64,000 bases of DNA from Actinosynnema sp. ALI-1.44 (GCF_001984155.1 NZ_MTQO01000050.1:62001-126000); one strand, 5' to 3'. Positions 1 to 8,346 are shown, numbered from the stretch's first letter. Numbers and translations: made by a program. Notes: generated from the letters alone by a model not told the origin.

Positions 1-2
1 GA

Positions 3-545
3 CTGCTGACGGCCCCGCTCGCCCGGGCCGCCGTCGACGCGGCGAGGCGGATCACCAGCCGGGCCGTGGTGAGCACGGTGTTCGCCGAAGTCGTGTTCCA
101 CAAGGGCGTCCGGCTGGACGAGCTGAACACCGAACTTGTCGTGGGCACACGGCGTGGCGCCGCGCTGTGTCAGGAAGTGCTGCACGACATGGGCGGGCGT
201 ATCCGCTCAGGTGTCGCGTCCCTGGCTCGTGACCTCGTCCTTCGCGCCGGGCTACCCCCGCCGCGATGGAACGCGCCCGTAGACGACGCCATGGGCAACC
301 CCCTCGGCGCTGTCACCGGGACATGGGACGACATGCGGCTGGCGTGGGACGTGCACGCCTTCGACTTCGACCCCGATCCCGACAGCTACCCGACCGCGCT
401 GAAACGAGGGTCCCGGCTGGCCGCGACCGGCCTCCTCGTTCTGCACACACCGGCCACCCGGCTGCGTTCCGACCCGCAAGGAGTGATCGCCGAGCTGATC
501 GCCACGTTCGACCAAGCCCGAACCCGTGTCTGCCCGAGCGCTTGA
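3..545 (+). CDS. Hypothetical protein, C-terminal part (gene starts upstream of the window)
   Basis: The frame is open to the left edge, so the 5' end lies outside the window and about 180 C-terminal residues are seen. The C-terminal half, from roughly the stretch around PPPRWNAPVDD to the end, resembles the endonuclease-like (DUF559/Vsr-fold) module common in actinobacterial hypothetical proteins: a short beta element, an acidic strand (AWDVHAFDFD) where the usual family has a Glu-x-Asp active-site strand, a helix and a conserved LLVLHTPATRLR strand-turn. The acidic residues do not match the catalytic spacing well, so nuclease activity is doubtful. Nothing is known of its role. It ends normally and is followed by about 700 bases without a gene. 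Confidence 0.6.
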   Translation: MLTAPLARAAVDAARRITSRAVVSTVFAEVVFHKGVRLDELNTELVVGTRRGAALCQEVLHDMGGRIRSGVASLARDLVLRAGLPPPRWNAPVDDAMGNPLGAVTGTWDDMRLAWDVHAFDFDPDPDSYPTALKRGSRLAATGLLVLHTPATRLRSDPQGVIAELIATFDQARTRVCPSA

Positions 546-1252
546 CCCGTCGCGTCACAAGCACCGCGTGGCCGGGTGTACGCCCCCAGCCGCCTGGCCG
601 CGCGGCCCCACTTGTCTCCAACGAAAGGAGAACCATTTGCTGTTATAGCCGCGAATGTCCCTGCGGACGCTTGTTCCGAGGTCTGGTCGTCCGCATAGGC
701 GATCGTCCGCAGTGGACGGAATCGCTCTGAATGGATTCGTGCTGTGTTCACGCTGCCGGTCCGGTCGCGGACCTCCACCCGCACCGACCGGCAGCTGGAC
801 AGGACACCGATCCATAGGCCTCCCGCATGAGCGTTCCGCGCCGATGAACCTGCGGGGCGGCATGGTGTCTACGCAGCCGGGCGGCGTGGTGGTGACCGCA
901 GATCAAACCACCACAACAAGACAGCGTGTTCGCGGATGCGCAGCCTTCCGCCTGGAAGACATCCTCTGTTCCGTGCGTTTAGCGGGCACACGGCGCGCCG
1001 GTCGGCGTTGCGGTGATCTCCGCGCCGAGCGCTCTAGGTCGTACACGATCAGGGTGGGCGGAGGGCGTGAACGTCCGCAGTCCTTCAGTCTTTCCCATGT
1101 GGCCACGGCAGGTGGAGCTCGTCGGCCAGTGGGACGCACCGGGTCGACAGTCCGGGGAAGCGAGCGTGGAGCGCCCCCGGACGGGTGTCCCCGCTGTTTC
1201 CTCGTGAGTCCCGGTGTGCTGGCTGGGACTCACGAGGGACGGCAACCGCAGG
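546..1252. other. Non-coding stretch between the first gene and the IS element
   Basis: No reading frame here has recognisable protein similarity. The open frames on both strands are arginine- and proline-rich translations typical of non-coding GC-rich DNA. The only structure found is a strong hairpin at 1200-1237, immediately outside the left end of the IS element. Confidence 0.5.
1200..1237. repeat. Perfect 13-bp inverted repeat (hairpin) beside the IS left end
   Basis: CTCGTGAGTCCC at 1201-1212 is exactly complementary to GGGACTCACGAG at 1225-1236, and C1200/G1237 add one more pair. The loop is 12 bases. There is no T-tract, so it is not an obvious terminator. It lies 16 bases outside the IS left inverted repeat and may be a remnant of another small mobile element or a structured target site. 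Confidence 0.6.
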
Positions 1253-1312
1253 TGAACCGCTCCCTGGAAGCTGGACTGGGAATCCAGTTCCGACTCTCCG
1301 GGAAGCGGTTCG

Positions 1313-1777
1313 GTGTATCCAGGAAGTTCGTTGTCTGAGCGGCAGCGGGAGGCTGCTTTCGCGTTGTTCGAGGCTGGGTATGGCGAGAAGGCCGTGTCGG
1401 CCCGGTTGGGGGTGTCTGCGACGGCGGTGCGACGCTTGCGTGATCGTTGGAGGCTGCGAGGCGCGGGAGCGCTGGTGATGAACCCGGGCAAGCGGTCGTT
1501 CACGTTCGAGTTCAAGCTCGAGGTCGTGCGCCGGTTCGTCGCGGGTGAGGCGAGCGCGATCGAGCTGGCACGCGAGCACGATCTGTCCTCGCCCAAGCTG
1601 GTGGAGGGCTGGGTTCGGGCGTACCGGCGTGACGGCGAGGAAGCGTTGCGGTCCAAGCGAAAAGGCCGACCGGCCAAGCCCGCCGACACCTCCAGGCTCA
1701 GCGAGCTGGAGCGCTTGCGGCAGGAGAACCTCGAGTTGTCCGCGAAGGTGGCATACCTGGAAAACTGCGGGCCTTGA
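1313..1777 (+). CDS. IS3-family transposase OrfA (helix-turn-helix protein)
   Basis: The product is about 154 residues. Two helix-turn-helix units are visible, one in the first 50 residues (QREAAFALFEAGYGEKAVS) and one around residues 70-105 (ELAREHDLSSPKLVEGW), followed by a short leucine-rich coiled coil (ELERLRQENLELSAKVAYLE). This is the usual DNA-binding partner that recognises the terminal repeats. The frame ends just after a GAAAAC stretch, where a -1 shift leads directly into OrfB residues (LRALKEQ). That matches the programmed -1 frameshift by which IS3 elements make the OrfAB transposase. OrfA itself looks intact, but the element is probably dead because OrfB is broken. Confidence 0.75.
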   Translation: MYPGSSLSERQREAAFALFEAGYGEKAVSARLGVSATAVRRLRDRWRLRGAGALVMNPGKRSFTFEFKLEVVRRFVAGEASAIELAREHDLSSPKLVEGWVRAYRRDGEEALRSKRKGRPAKPADTSRLSELERLRQENLELSAKVAYLENCGP

Positions 1778-2416
1778 AGGAGCAGGGGCGAGACCCGCAC
1801 GCGGAGCTCACAACCGCGATCATCGAGACGTTCGGGCCGCCCACGGCCGCTACGGGCACCCGGCGGATCCACACAGTGCTGACCCGCCAGGGCTGGCAGG
1901 TGGCCAAGAAACGGTGCTCACGCTGATGAACACCCTCGGCCTGGTCTGCGAGGTCCGGTGGCCACGCCGCCACCGGTCCTGGCTCGGGCAGACCGGCACG
2001 ACCGCCAAGAACGCACCCAACCGCGAGTTCACCGCGTCCGCGCCGGACACGAAATGGGTCACTGACGTGACCGAGTTCCGCATCGGGGACCGCAAGGTCT
2101 ACGACCCTGCTCGCCGCGGCCGCACCGCTGGTGCACTCCGACCAGGGCTTTCAGTACCAGCACGCATCCTGGCGCACCCTGCTGGCCGACGCGGGTCTGA
2201 CCCAGTCGATGTCGAGACGAGCCCACTGCCCGGACAACTCCGTCGCCGAGAACCTCTTCGGCCATCTGAAGGAAGAAATGGTCCACCACACCACGTTCGA
2301 CACCGTCGCCGAGTTCACCACGGCCCTCGACGAGTACATCGACTGGTACAACCCGTGTCTCGGCCACTCGAGGGCCTGAGCCCGGTCGAATACCGAGCCC
2401 AGGCCCTCGCGGCCTG
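1763..2416 (+). pseudogene. IS3-family transposase OrfB remnant (DDE integrase)
   Basis: Recognisable pieces of an IS3 OrfB occur in order but in different frames. They are the N-terminal part (LKEQGRDPHAELTTAI), a central part starting TVLTLMNTLGLVCEVR, the first DDE block (KWVTDVTEFRI), and the C-terminal block beginning HSDQGFQYQ with CPDNSVAENLFGHLKEE. The last block supplies the second Asp and the final Glu. Frameshifts occur near 1855, 1910 and 2370. The segment between the first Asp block and HSDQG is shortened by an internal deletion around 2100-2130. No functional transposase can be made. Confidence 0.8.
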
Positions 2417-2486
2417 ACCTTCAGTCAGCCAGTCCAGCTTTCGGGGACCAGTTCAGGGGCCAAGTCCTTCTCGGCCCTGTACCGGG

Positions 2487-3872
2487 TCAGCAGCCCGGCA
2501 GTTGGGCGGCCAGGTAGGCCTCGAGCTTGTCGATCGAGACTCGCTCCTGGGTCATGGTGTCGCGTTCGCGGACGGTCACCGCTTGGTCGTTGAGCGAGTC
2601 GAAGTCGACCGTGACACAGAAAGGAGTCCCGATCTCGTCCTGGCGGCGGTAGCGGCGGCCGATCGCGCCGGCGTCGTCGAAGTCCGTGTTCCAGTTGCGG
2701 CGCAACGCCGCGGCCACGTCGCGTGCCTTCGGGGAGAGGTCCGCGTTACGCGAAAGGGGAAGCACCGCGACCTTGATCGGGGCCAGCCTCCGGTCGAACC
2801 GCAGCACGACGCGCTTGTCGACACCGCCCTTGGCGTTGGGCGCCTCGTCCTCGTTGTAGGCGTCCAGCATGAAGGCCATCATCGCGCGGCCGACACCGGC
2901 TGCCGGTTCGATCACGTACGGCCGGTAGCGGGAGTCCGTGGTCTGGTCGAAGTAGGACAGGTCCACGCCCGAGTGGTTGGAGTGGGTCGTCAGGTCGAAG
3001 TCGGTCCGGTTGGCGATGCCCTCCAGCTCGCCCCACTCACCGCTGGCGATGCCGAAGCGGTACTCGATGTCCACCGTCCGCTTGGAGTAGTGGGACAGCT
3101 TTTCCTTCGGGTGTTCGTACAGACGGAGGTTGTCCGGATCCATGCCCAGATCGACGTACCAGCGCATGCGCTCGTCGATCCACGTCTGGTGCCATTCCTC
3201 ATCGGTGCCGGGCTCGACGAAGAACTCCATCTCCATCTGCTCGAACTCGCGCGTGCGGAAGATGAAGTTGCCGGGGGTGATCTCGTTGCGGAACGACTTG
3301 CCCATCTGGCCGATGCCGAACGGCGGCTTGCGACGGGAGGTGGTCTGCACGTTCAGGTAGTTCACGAAGATGCCCTGCGCGGTCTCGGGCCGCAGGTAGG
3401 CCATGCCCTCGGCGGACTCGACCGGACCGAGGTAGGTCTTGAGCATCATGTTGAACGCGCGCGGCTCGGTGTACTGGCCGCGGGTACCGCAGTTGGGGCA
3501 CGGTACGTCGGTCAGGTCGCTCTCGTCGGTCGCCTTGCCGGACCGCTGCTCGTACTCCTCGGCGAGCTGGTCGGCACGGAACCGCTTGTGGCAGCTCAGG
3601 CACTCCACCAACGGGTCGGTGAACACCTTCTCGTGGCCGGAGGCGACCCACACGTCACGGGGCAGGATCACCGAGGAGTCGATGCCGACGACGTCCTCGC
3701 GGCCCTGCACGACGGCCTTCCACCACTGCCGCTTGATGTTCTCCTTGAGCTCGACGCCCAGTGGCCCGTAGTCCCAAGCCGACCGCGTACCGCCGTAGAT
3801 CTCCCCGGACGGGTAGACGAAGCCACGGCGCTTGCAAAGGCTGACGACGGTATCTATCCGATCGGCGGGCAC
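2487..3872 (-). CDS. glyS: Glycyl-tRNA synthetase
   Basis: This is a class II aminoacyl-tRNA synthetase of the homodimeric (alpha2) type, charging tRNA-Gly with glycine in the cytoplasm. It has the signature N-terminal block [14 protein letters not shown], a Cys4-type insertion (CLSCHKRF ... CPNCGTRG), the class II motif 2 region ([20 protein letters not shown]), the motif 3 region ([18 protein letters not shown]) and a C-terminal anticodon-binding domain. I chose the GTG at 3872, giving 461 residues, because GGAG lies 5 bases upstream. A GTG at 3893 would add seven residues without a good ribosome site. The homologue in M. tuberculosis is about 463 residues. The gene is transcribed away from the metal-handling genes. 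Confidence 0.95.
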   Translation of the reverse strand: MPADRIDTVVSLCKRRGFVYPSGEIYGGTRSAWDYGPLGVELKENIKRQWWKAVVQGREDVVGIDSSVILPRDVWVASGHEKVFTDPLVECLSCHKRFRADQLAEEYEQRSGKATDESDLTDVPCPNCGTRGQYTEPRAFNMMLKTYLGPVESAEGMAYLRPETAQGIFVNYLNVQTTSRRKPPFGIGQMGKSFRNEITPGNFIFRTREFEQMEMEFFVEPGTDEEWHQTWIDERMRWYVDLGMDPDNLRLYEHPKEKLSHYSKRTVDIEYRFGIASGEWGELEGIANRTDFDLTTHSNHSGVDLSYFDQTTDSRYRPYVIEPAAGVGRAMMAFMLDAYNEDEAPNAKGGVDKRVVLRFDRRLAPIKVAVLPLSRNADLSPKARDVAAALRRNWNTDFDDAGAIGRRYRRQDEIGTPFCVTVDFDSLNDQAVTVRERDTMTQERVSIDKLEAYLAAQLPGC

Positions 3873-4054
3873 GAACACTCCATACAGGTACACGGGGAAC
3901 AGCTCGGGGACTGCCAGGGTAGCCGCCTGTCAGCGGCCACCACGAGGGGATTCCCCTTTCACCCCATTGGCTTGATCGACACGGATCCGACTTGTGATGC
4001 ACGCATACGAATCCGACCATTCACCAGAGAGGATACCGCCGAAGGGACCAATCG

Positions 4055-4387
4055 ATGACCACGGTCGAACACCACCAGGCAGAGGCACACCGCCACACCC
4101 ACGGGCCAGGCTGCGGACACGAGGCCGTCGTGCACGCCGACCACGTCGACTACCTGCACGACGGCCATGTGCACCGGGAGCACGTGACTGACCGCGGCGT
4201 GCACTACGACGAGTGCGACGTCTGCACTTGTCCCCATTGCTCGGACTCGTGCGCTGTGTGCTCGTGCTCGGACTGCGCATGTCCGACGTGCAACCACGCG
4301 GCGTGTTCGTGCAGCTCATGCTCGGATTCGTGCGCCAACTGCACCTGCGCCGACTGCAGTTGCCCGACTTGCGAACACGCAGCGTGA
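4055..4387 (+). CDS. His/Cys-rich metal-binding protein with duplicated cysteine cluster
   Basis: The product is 110 residues. The N-terminal half is His-rich (EHHQAEAHRHTHGPGCGH, HVDYLHDGHVH), a motif found in small proteins of many actinobacteria. The C-terminal half carries 19 cysteines, arranged as two near-identical 22-residue units, CSDSCAVCSCSDC... and CSDSCANCTCADC..., each ending in CPTC-x-HAA and separated by CSCSS. At DNA level the units are 4238-4303 and 4319-4384. The Cys-x-Cys and Cys-x2-Cys spacing is metallothionein-like, so binding of Zn(II), Cu(I) or a similar metal is likely. The neighbouring SmtB and Zur genes suggest zinc. No signal peptide is seen, so it should be cytoplasmic. 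The start has a GAAGGG ribosome site. Confidence 0.8.
   Translation: MTTVEHHQAEAHRHTHGPGCGHEAVVHADHVDYLHDGHVHREHVTDRGVHYDECDVCTCPHCSDSCAVCSCSDCACPTCNHAACSCSSCSDSCANCTCADCSCPTCEHAA
4238..4384 (+). repeat. Intragenic tandem duplication, 2 x 66 bp, encoding the cysteine clusters
   Basis: The units at 4238-4303 and 4319-4384 encode 22-residue repeats differing at five residues, separated by 15 bases. Codon choice differs between copies (ggactcgtgc against ggattcgtgc), so the duplication is not recent or has been re-randomised. Confidence 0.75.
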
Positions 4388-4494
4388 TCCGGCACGAGTA
4401 GCGGACGCGTCTCCACACCCCGTTCCTGGAGTTGGACGTGTTCACACGTTCGTGTGCACCTCGTGCCCCCAGGACCAGGGGCGATTCAGCGAGT

Positions 4495-4866
4495 TCAGCG
4501 GGGCATGGCTGGACCGCTGGCGTCGCGTGGGCCCGCAGTACCGGCGTCGGCGGCAACCACGCTGACGCGGTTGTCGGCTTCACCGTCGGTGGCCGTGGTA
4601 TGGACCTCGTAGGCGCTCGCGTCGCCGCGGGACAGGAACGGGATGACGTGTTCCCGCACGTCAAAGGGGGACATCGCGCGGCGGTAGGCGACCACCGAGG
4701 TGAATTCCACAGTCAGCGCCCAGCGGTCGGGGTCGTCGGCGGAGTGCCCGAGCACCGCGCGGACACAGCCGTCCTGGGCGGTCAGCAGTCGTATCGCCTT
4801 GGTCGCGTCGGCGGAGAACCCGGCTGACTCCGCTTCCGGCACGGTGAACCCACAGACCAGCAGCAC
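4495..4866 (-). CDS. Antibiotic biosynthesis monooxygenase (ABM) domain protein
   Basis: This is a small protein of about 123 residues with the dimeric alpha-beta barrel pattern: a start strand (VLLVCGFTVPE), a helix ending ATKAIRLLTAQDGC, a strand (RWALTVEFTSVVAYRRAMS) and a VREHVIPFLS segment. Such proteins include heme-degrading and quinone-forming monooxygenases, but many members have no known activity. The C-terminal 25 residues are Ala/Gly-rich and look disordered. The GTG at 4866 is favoured over 4929 because an AAAGG stretch precedes it and the homologous core begins there. It diverges from the small membrane protein at 4933. Confidence 0.6.
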   Translation of the reverse strand: MLLVCGFTVPEAESAGFSADATKAIRLLTAQDGCVRAVLGHSADDPDRWALTVEFTSVVAYRRAMSPFDVREHVIPFLSRGDASAYEVHTTATDGEADNRVSVVAADAGTAGPRDASGPAMPR

Positions 4867-4932
4867 GCTGACGCCTTTCTGCCCGACACTACGATGCGAC
4901 GACACGGTATCGCCGAGCCGAGGAGGCACACC

Positions 4933-5208
4933 GTGCGAGGCAGAAGGAACATGCGGGCGCAGCTCATCGCCGGTGACGGGCCGCTGGCGCGGGTGCGGCC
5001 GATCGCCGTGTTCGTCGTGGTCATCGCACTGTTTTTGACCGGTGTGCTGGTCAGCGGCCTGATCGGGGCCGTTCTGCTCGGGCTGCTCGCGGCCGGTGTC
5101 GGCGTCCTGCTCGCCACCACGTGGTCGGTGCTCAGGCCCAACGAACGGCTGCTGCGCGTGCTCGTCCTGGGGATCCTGATCGCCGTCGCGATCATCCAGC
5201 TGCGCTGA
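4933..5208 (+). CDS. Small integral membrane protein, unknown function
   Basis: The product is 91 residues with a short basic N-terminus and two to three hydrophobic helices (IAVFVVVIALFLTGVLVSG, AVLLGLLAAGVGVLLATTW, LVLGILIAVAIIQL). The GTG start has an excellent AGGAGG ribosome site at 4921-4926. A conserved-looking motif RAQLIAGDGPLARVRP precedes the first helix. No function can be assigned. It is followed 55 bases later by the ArsR gene, so it could share its transcript. Confidence 0.6.
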   Translation: MRGRRNMRAQLIAGDGPLARVRPIAVFVVVIALFLTGVLVSGLIGAVLLGLLAAGVGVLLATTWSVLRPNERLLRVLVLGILIAVAIIQLR

Positions 5209-5275
5209 ACACGACTACCGAATTCATTAGCGACTAGACTTGGGTCAGGGGCGAACCTAGCAAGTGAGGTGGCTG

Positions 5276-5656
5276 ATGCTCGAACAGTCGACGACAGACC
5301 TGGGCGTTGATCCGGCCACCACTGAGCATTCGCCGGGGCGGACATCGACAGAGCCAGCTCCAGGGCGCTCACCCGCGACGCTGACCGCGGCGGGCGACCT
5401 GCTGCGTGCTCTCGCGGCGCCGGTGCGGATCTCGATCGTGCTGCAGCTGCGTGAGTCCGACCGGTGTGTGCACGAACTCGTCGAAGCGCTCGGGGTGGCC
5501 CAGCCCCTGATCAGCCAGCACCTCCGGGTGCTGAAGTCGGCGGGCGTCGTGTACGGCGAACGACACGGCCGTGAGGTGGTCTACCGGCTGGTCGACGAGC
5601 ATCTCTCGCATATCGTGGTGGACGCGGTAACGCATGTGGAGGAGGCTCACACTTGA
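5276..5656 (+). CDS. smtB: ArsR/SmtB-family metal-sensing repressor
   Basis: This is a winged-helix repressor of about 126 residues. The recognition helix region reads ELVEALGVAQPLISQHLRVLKSAGVV, followed by the wing GERHGREVVYRLVDEH and a C-terminal helix with HLSHIVVDAV, where the Asp/His residues fit an alpha5 metal site. Such proteins release DNA when loaded with zinc or a similar metal. The ATG at 5276 has GAGGTGG just upstream, while a GTG at 5264 is possible. The stop codon TGA overlaps the ATG of the Zur gene (TGATG), so the two are translationally coupled. The SmtB-Zur pair next to glyS matches the M. tuberculosis arrangement. Confidence 0.85.
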   Translation: MLEQSTTDLGVDPATTEHSPGRTSTEPAPGRSPATLTAAGDLLRALAAPVRISIVLQLRESDRCVHELVEALGVAQPLISQHLRVLKSAGVVYGERHGREVVYRLVDEHLSHIVVDAVTHVEEAHT

Positions 5657-6072
5657 TGACGATCAACCGCACGCCACCCACCACGGCCCGGCGCTCGACC
5701 AAGCAGCGCGCCGCGGTCTCGGAGCTCCTCAACGACCTGGACGACTTCCGTTCGGCCCAGGACCTGCACGAGGAACTGCGCAAACGTGGTGAGGGGATCG
5801 GTCTGACAACGGTCTACCGGACCTTGCAGTCGTTGGCGGACGCGGGCGAGGTGGATGTGCTGCGCACGGACACCGGTGAAGCGATCTACCGTCGTTGCTC
5901 CAGCCACCACCACCATCACCTGGTGTGCCGCGTATGCGGTCGCACGGTGGAGGTCGAGGGCCCGGCGGTGGAGAAGTGGGCAGACCGGGTCGCCGAGGAG
6001 AACGGCTTCTCCGAAGTCAGCCACACCGTGGAGGTCTTCGGTACCTGCGCGAGCTGCACCAAGTCGGGCTGA
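5656..6072 (+). CDS. zur: Fur-family zinc uptake regulator Zur (FurB-like)
   Basis: The product is a 138-residue Fur-family protein. It has an N-terminal winged helix (RRSTKQRAAVSELL, RSAQDLHEELRKRG, GLTTVYRTLQSLADAG) and a dimerisation/metal domain with the SSHHHHHLVCRVCGRTVEV block, where His and Cys-x2-Cys ligands form metal sites, ending with CASC. Zinc-loaded Zur represses zinc uptake genes. In mycobacteria it is itself controlled by the upstream SmtB. ATG 5656 overlaps the smtB stop codon. A strong bidirectional hairpin follows at 6096-6135. Confidence 0.9.
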   Translation: MTINRTPPTTARRSTKQRAAVSELLNDLDDFRSAQDLHEELRKRGEGIGLTTVYRTLQSLADAGEVDVLRTDTGEAIYRRCSSHHHHHLVCRVCGRTVEVEGPAVEKWADRVAEENGFSEVSHTVEVFGTCASCTKSG

Positions 6073-6095
6073 CGACCGCCCTTTCGAGCTGATCG

Positions 6096-6135
6096 ACGCC
6101 GGTCAGGCCCCCCGATTCGGGGGCCTGACCGGCGT
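6096..6135. terminator. Bidirectional transcription terminator between zur and the TIGR03943 gene
   Basis: A perfect 17-bp stem is formed by 6096-6112 (ACGCCGGTCAGGCCCCC) pairing with 6119-6135, with a 6-base loop. It lies 23 bases after the zur stop and 32 bases from the stop of the convergent operon, so it can serve both strands. Confidence 0.85.
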
Positions 6136-6167
6136 TCGGCGCTAGTGGTTGGCCAGCGAGAGCCCGG

Positions 6168-6902
6168 TCAGTACTCGTACGGGTCCGGGGGTTCGGGGAC
6201 GGACTGGAAGTCGGTCACCGTCACCGTGGGCACGTGCCGGGATTCTTTGGTGGACGTGCCTGGCTGGTAGCGCACGACCGCTTTCACCCAGGTGTCGCTG
6301 ACCAGGGTGTTCAGTCCTTGCCCTTCGAGCTTCACCTTCACCGGGTAGGCGTCCGCCGCGCAGCAGCCGATGGCGAGCCGCGCCAGGTAGGTGGAGTCGC
6401 CGTTGTGCGCGATGAAACCGGTCAGGCGGATGTTGCGGTCGTTCAGCGTTCCGGCCTTGTCCCAGGCCGCTCGGTCGACGAAGTCCATCACGCGCTGGTC
6501 GACCACGTCTCCCGCGGGCAGCGCCGGGAAGCTGTACTCCGCGGCCGGTGGTGGCGGCGTTCGTCCCGCTGCCCTGTTCACCGCGTCCTCGCCGAGCGCC
6601 GGGGGCGCCAGGAAGACCGCGAGGACCGGCAGGATCAGCAGCCAGGTGCTGTGTGACTGGATGCCGTGCCCGTGGTCATGGCCGTGGTCGTCCACGGCGG
6701 CCGTCACCTGTTCCGGCTTTCTCGCCGCCAGCACGTCCCGGGTGATCGACACGAAGGCGATCACCACCATCACCGCGCCCGCCGCGATCAGCCATGCCTG
6801 CTGGCCCGGTTTGACGTAGCGCAGGTAGGTGCCGTTCAGCGCGATCTTCAGCAGGGCCCCGCCCAGCAGGACCAACAGGATGTTCTGCGTTTCCCGCTTC
6901 AC
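6168..6902 (-). CDS. TIGR03943-type membrane protein, partner subunit of the YraQ permease
   Basis: The product is 244 residues: two N-terminal membrane helices (residues about 7-55), a His-rich loop DDHGHDHGHG near residue 78, another helix (WLLILPVLAVFLAPPALG) and a large extracytoplasmic domain with a GCCAADAYPV motif. The family is known to occur in pairs with DUF318 permeases. Its GTG overlaps the permease stop by four bases (GTGA), which indicates coupled translation. The His-rich loop and Zur next door suggest metal, probably zinc or cobalt, transport or handling, but this is inference from context. Confidence 0.8.
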   Translation of the reverse strand: MKRETQNILLVLLGGALLKIALNGTYLRYVKPGQQAWLIAAGAVMVVIAFVSITRDVLAARKPEQVTAAVDDHGHDHGHGIQSHSTWLLILPVLAVFLAPPALGEDAVNRAAGRTPPPPAAEYSFPALPAGDVVDQRVMDFVDRAAWDKAGTLNDRNIRLTGFIAHNGDSTYLARLAIGCCAADAYPVKVKLEGQGLNTLVSDTWVKAVVRYQPGTSTKESRHVPTVTVTDFQSVPEPPDPYEY

Positions 6903-7930
6903 CGCACGCCTCCGAACACCACTAGTCCCGCCACGACCCCGCAGACGATCGCCACCGCGAACGTCATCGGCGCGAACCGGAAGGCGAACTTCTTGCCGAA
7001 CGTGCCCGCCTGCAGCGCCACCAGTTTCACGTCCACCGCCGGGCCCACCACGAGGAACACCAGGCGCGGCAGCAGCGGGAGCATCGACAGCGACGCGGCG
7101 ACGAACGCGTCGGCCTCGCTGCAGATCGCGAGGATCACCGCGAGCAGCGCCATCACGATCACGCCGAGGATGATCTGCCCGCTCAGGCTTTCCAACCACG
7201 ACGCGGGCACGACGACGCTCAGCACCGCCGCGGTCAGGCCACCGATGACCAGGAAGCCGCCCGAGTCGACCAGGTCGTGCCTGGCCGTTTCGACGAAGGT
7301 CACCCAACGGGAGCGGCCGTCCCGGTCGGGCAGGCGCCGCAGCGCGCGCTCGGCCATCCACTCCAGCTTGCCGAAGCGCGCCCACAGCCATCCCATCACG
7401 ATGGCGGTCGCCAGCGAGCCGACGAACCGGGCGAGGACCATTTCCGGGTTGCCGGGGAACGCCACCGCCGTCGAGACCAGGACGATCGGGTTCACGGCGG
7501 GCGCCGCCAGCAGGAACGCCAGCGCGACCGACGGCGCCACGCCCTGCTGGATCAGGCGCCGCGACACCGGCACCGACGCGCATTCACAGCCGGGGAGAGC
7601 GACACCCGCGACGCCTGCCACCGGCACGGCCAGCGCTTGCCTGCGCGGCAGGACCTTGCGCAACACGCTCGGGGGCACGAACGCCGCGATCGCGCCGCTG
7701 ATGAGCACCCCGAGCACCAGGAACGGGATCGCCTGGGCGCACACCGCGACGAACTTCGTCGCCCCGGTGCGGATCTGTTCGGAGCTGAGCAGGCTCGCCA
7801 ACTGGTCCTGGAACACCACCGCGGCGACAAGAAGGACGCAGAGGATCTCCAGCGACCCGATCGGCAGTCGGCGCTTCCTCGGCGCCGGATGATGATGCGT
7901 GTCTTCTTGATCCGCTGCGACTGTGGTCAC
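6899..7930 (-). CDS. YraQ/DUF318-family permease (ArsP-like)
   Basis: The product is a polytopic membrane protein of 343 residues with about eight to ten hydrophobic helices. It has the family hallmarks LPGCECASVPVSRRLIQ (Cys-x-Cys) and the pore-like repeat LLAAPAVNPIVLVST, plus ICSEADAFVAAS in the second half. The N-terminus begins with a His cluster (DTHHHP). Relatives export organoarsenicals or are predicted metal permeases. It is sandwiched with 4-base overlaps between a YbjN-like gene (stop at 7927) and the TIGR03943 gene, so the three form one translational unit downstream of uppS. Confidence 0.8.
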   Translation of the reverse strand: MTTVAADQEDTHHHPAPRKRRLPIGSLEILCVLLVAAVVFQDQLASLLSSEQIRTGATKFVAVCAQAIPFLVLGVLISGAIAAFVPPSVLRKVLPRRQALAVPVAGVAGVALPGCECASVPVSRRLIQQGVAPSVALAFLLAAPAVNPIVLVSTAVAFPGNPEMVLARFVGSLATAIVMGWLWARFGKLEWMAERALRRLPDRDGRSRWVTFVETARHDLVDSGGFLVIGGLTAAVLSVVVPASWLESLSGQIILGVIVMALLAVILAICSEADAFVAASLSMLPLLPRLVFLVVGPAVDVKLVALQAGTFGKKFAFRFAPMTFAVAIVCGVVAGLVVFGGVR

Positions 7931-8346
7931 TGGTGCGATCCCGCCACTAGATCCGTCCGGAACGAGGAGGCACCGGACACGACCAGCATGAACAACGTGC
8001 CCAGCGCGTTGACGTCGAGACCCTCCGCGGGGAACGTGTAGCGCAGAGTGACGTCGATGCCGTGGTCAGTGTGCACGACCGCCGCGGTTCCGAACAGGGC
8101 CTCTCCGCCCCTGTTGGCGACCGACGTCATGACCTCCGCGGAGTCCGGCAGGTCCCACGCCACCACGCACTGCAGGCTCAGCACGTTGAGGCCCTCGGCC
8201 AGTTGCATGGCCTGCACCGCGCAGGGCACTTCGCCGTGCCGGAAGGTCAACGCGCCGTCGTCGTCGACGAAGACGTGGTGGTACATCTCCAGTGCCTCGC
8301 GGGCCTTGCTGAGCAGTGCCGCCGTGCTCGCGGCCTCGCTTGTCAC
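7927..8346 (-). CDS. YbjN-domain-like small protein
   Basis: The product is 139 residues with no membrane segment and an alternating strand/helix pattern as in YbjN/type III secretion chaperone-like proteins ([61 protein letters not shown]). Function is unknown. It probably corresponds to the conserved hypothetical gene between furB and uppS in mycobacteria. The GTG at 8346 overlaps the uppS stop (GTGA) and its own stop overlaps the permease start in the same way. Confidence 0.65.
   Translation of the reverse strand: MTSEAASTAALLSKAREALEMYHHVFVDDDGALTFRHGEVPCAVQAMQLAEGLNVLSLQCVVAWDLPDSAEVMTSVANRGGEALFGTAAVVHTDHGIDVTLRYTFPAEGLDVNALGTLFMLVVSGASSFRTDLVAGSHQ

Larger units (their letters stand above)
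1253..2455 (+). mobile_element. Decayed IS3-family (IS150-like) insertion sequence
   Basis: The element is bounded by imperfect terminal inverted repeats. The left end at 1253-1278 begins TGAACCGCTCCC, and the right end at 2430-2455 read on the other strand begins TGAACTGGTCCC. They match at 22 of 26 positions and both have TG...CA termini. Between them lie an OrfA-like helix-turn-helix frame and a fragmented OrfB DDE integrase. Length is about 1.2 kb, slightly short for the family because part of the DDE domain is deleted. The flanking triplets (agg and ggg) are not identical, so a target duplication cannot be confirmed. It sits about 30 bases beyond the glyS stop codon. Confidence 0.8.

Noticed and set aside
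655-1338. A 227-codon plus-strand frame in the gap before the IS element
   Set aside because: The composition is unlike a protein, it has no ribosome site or recognisable domain, and it crosses the IS left repeat.
2502-4058. A 518-codon open frame on the plus strand opposite glyS
   Set aside because: It is antisense to a clearly conserved glycyl-tRNA synthetase. GC-rich third positions keep the opposite frame open.
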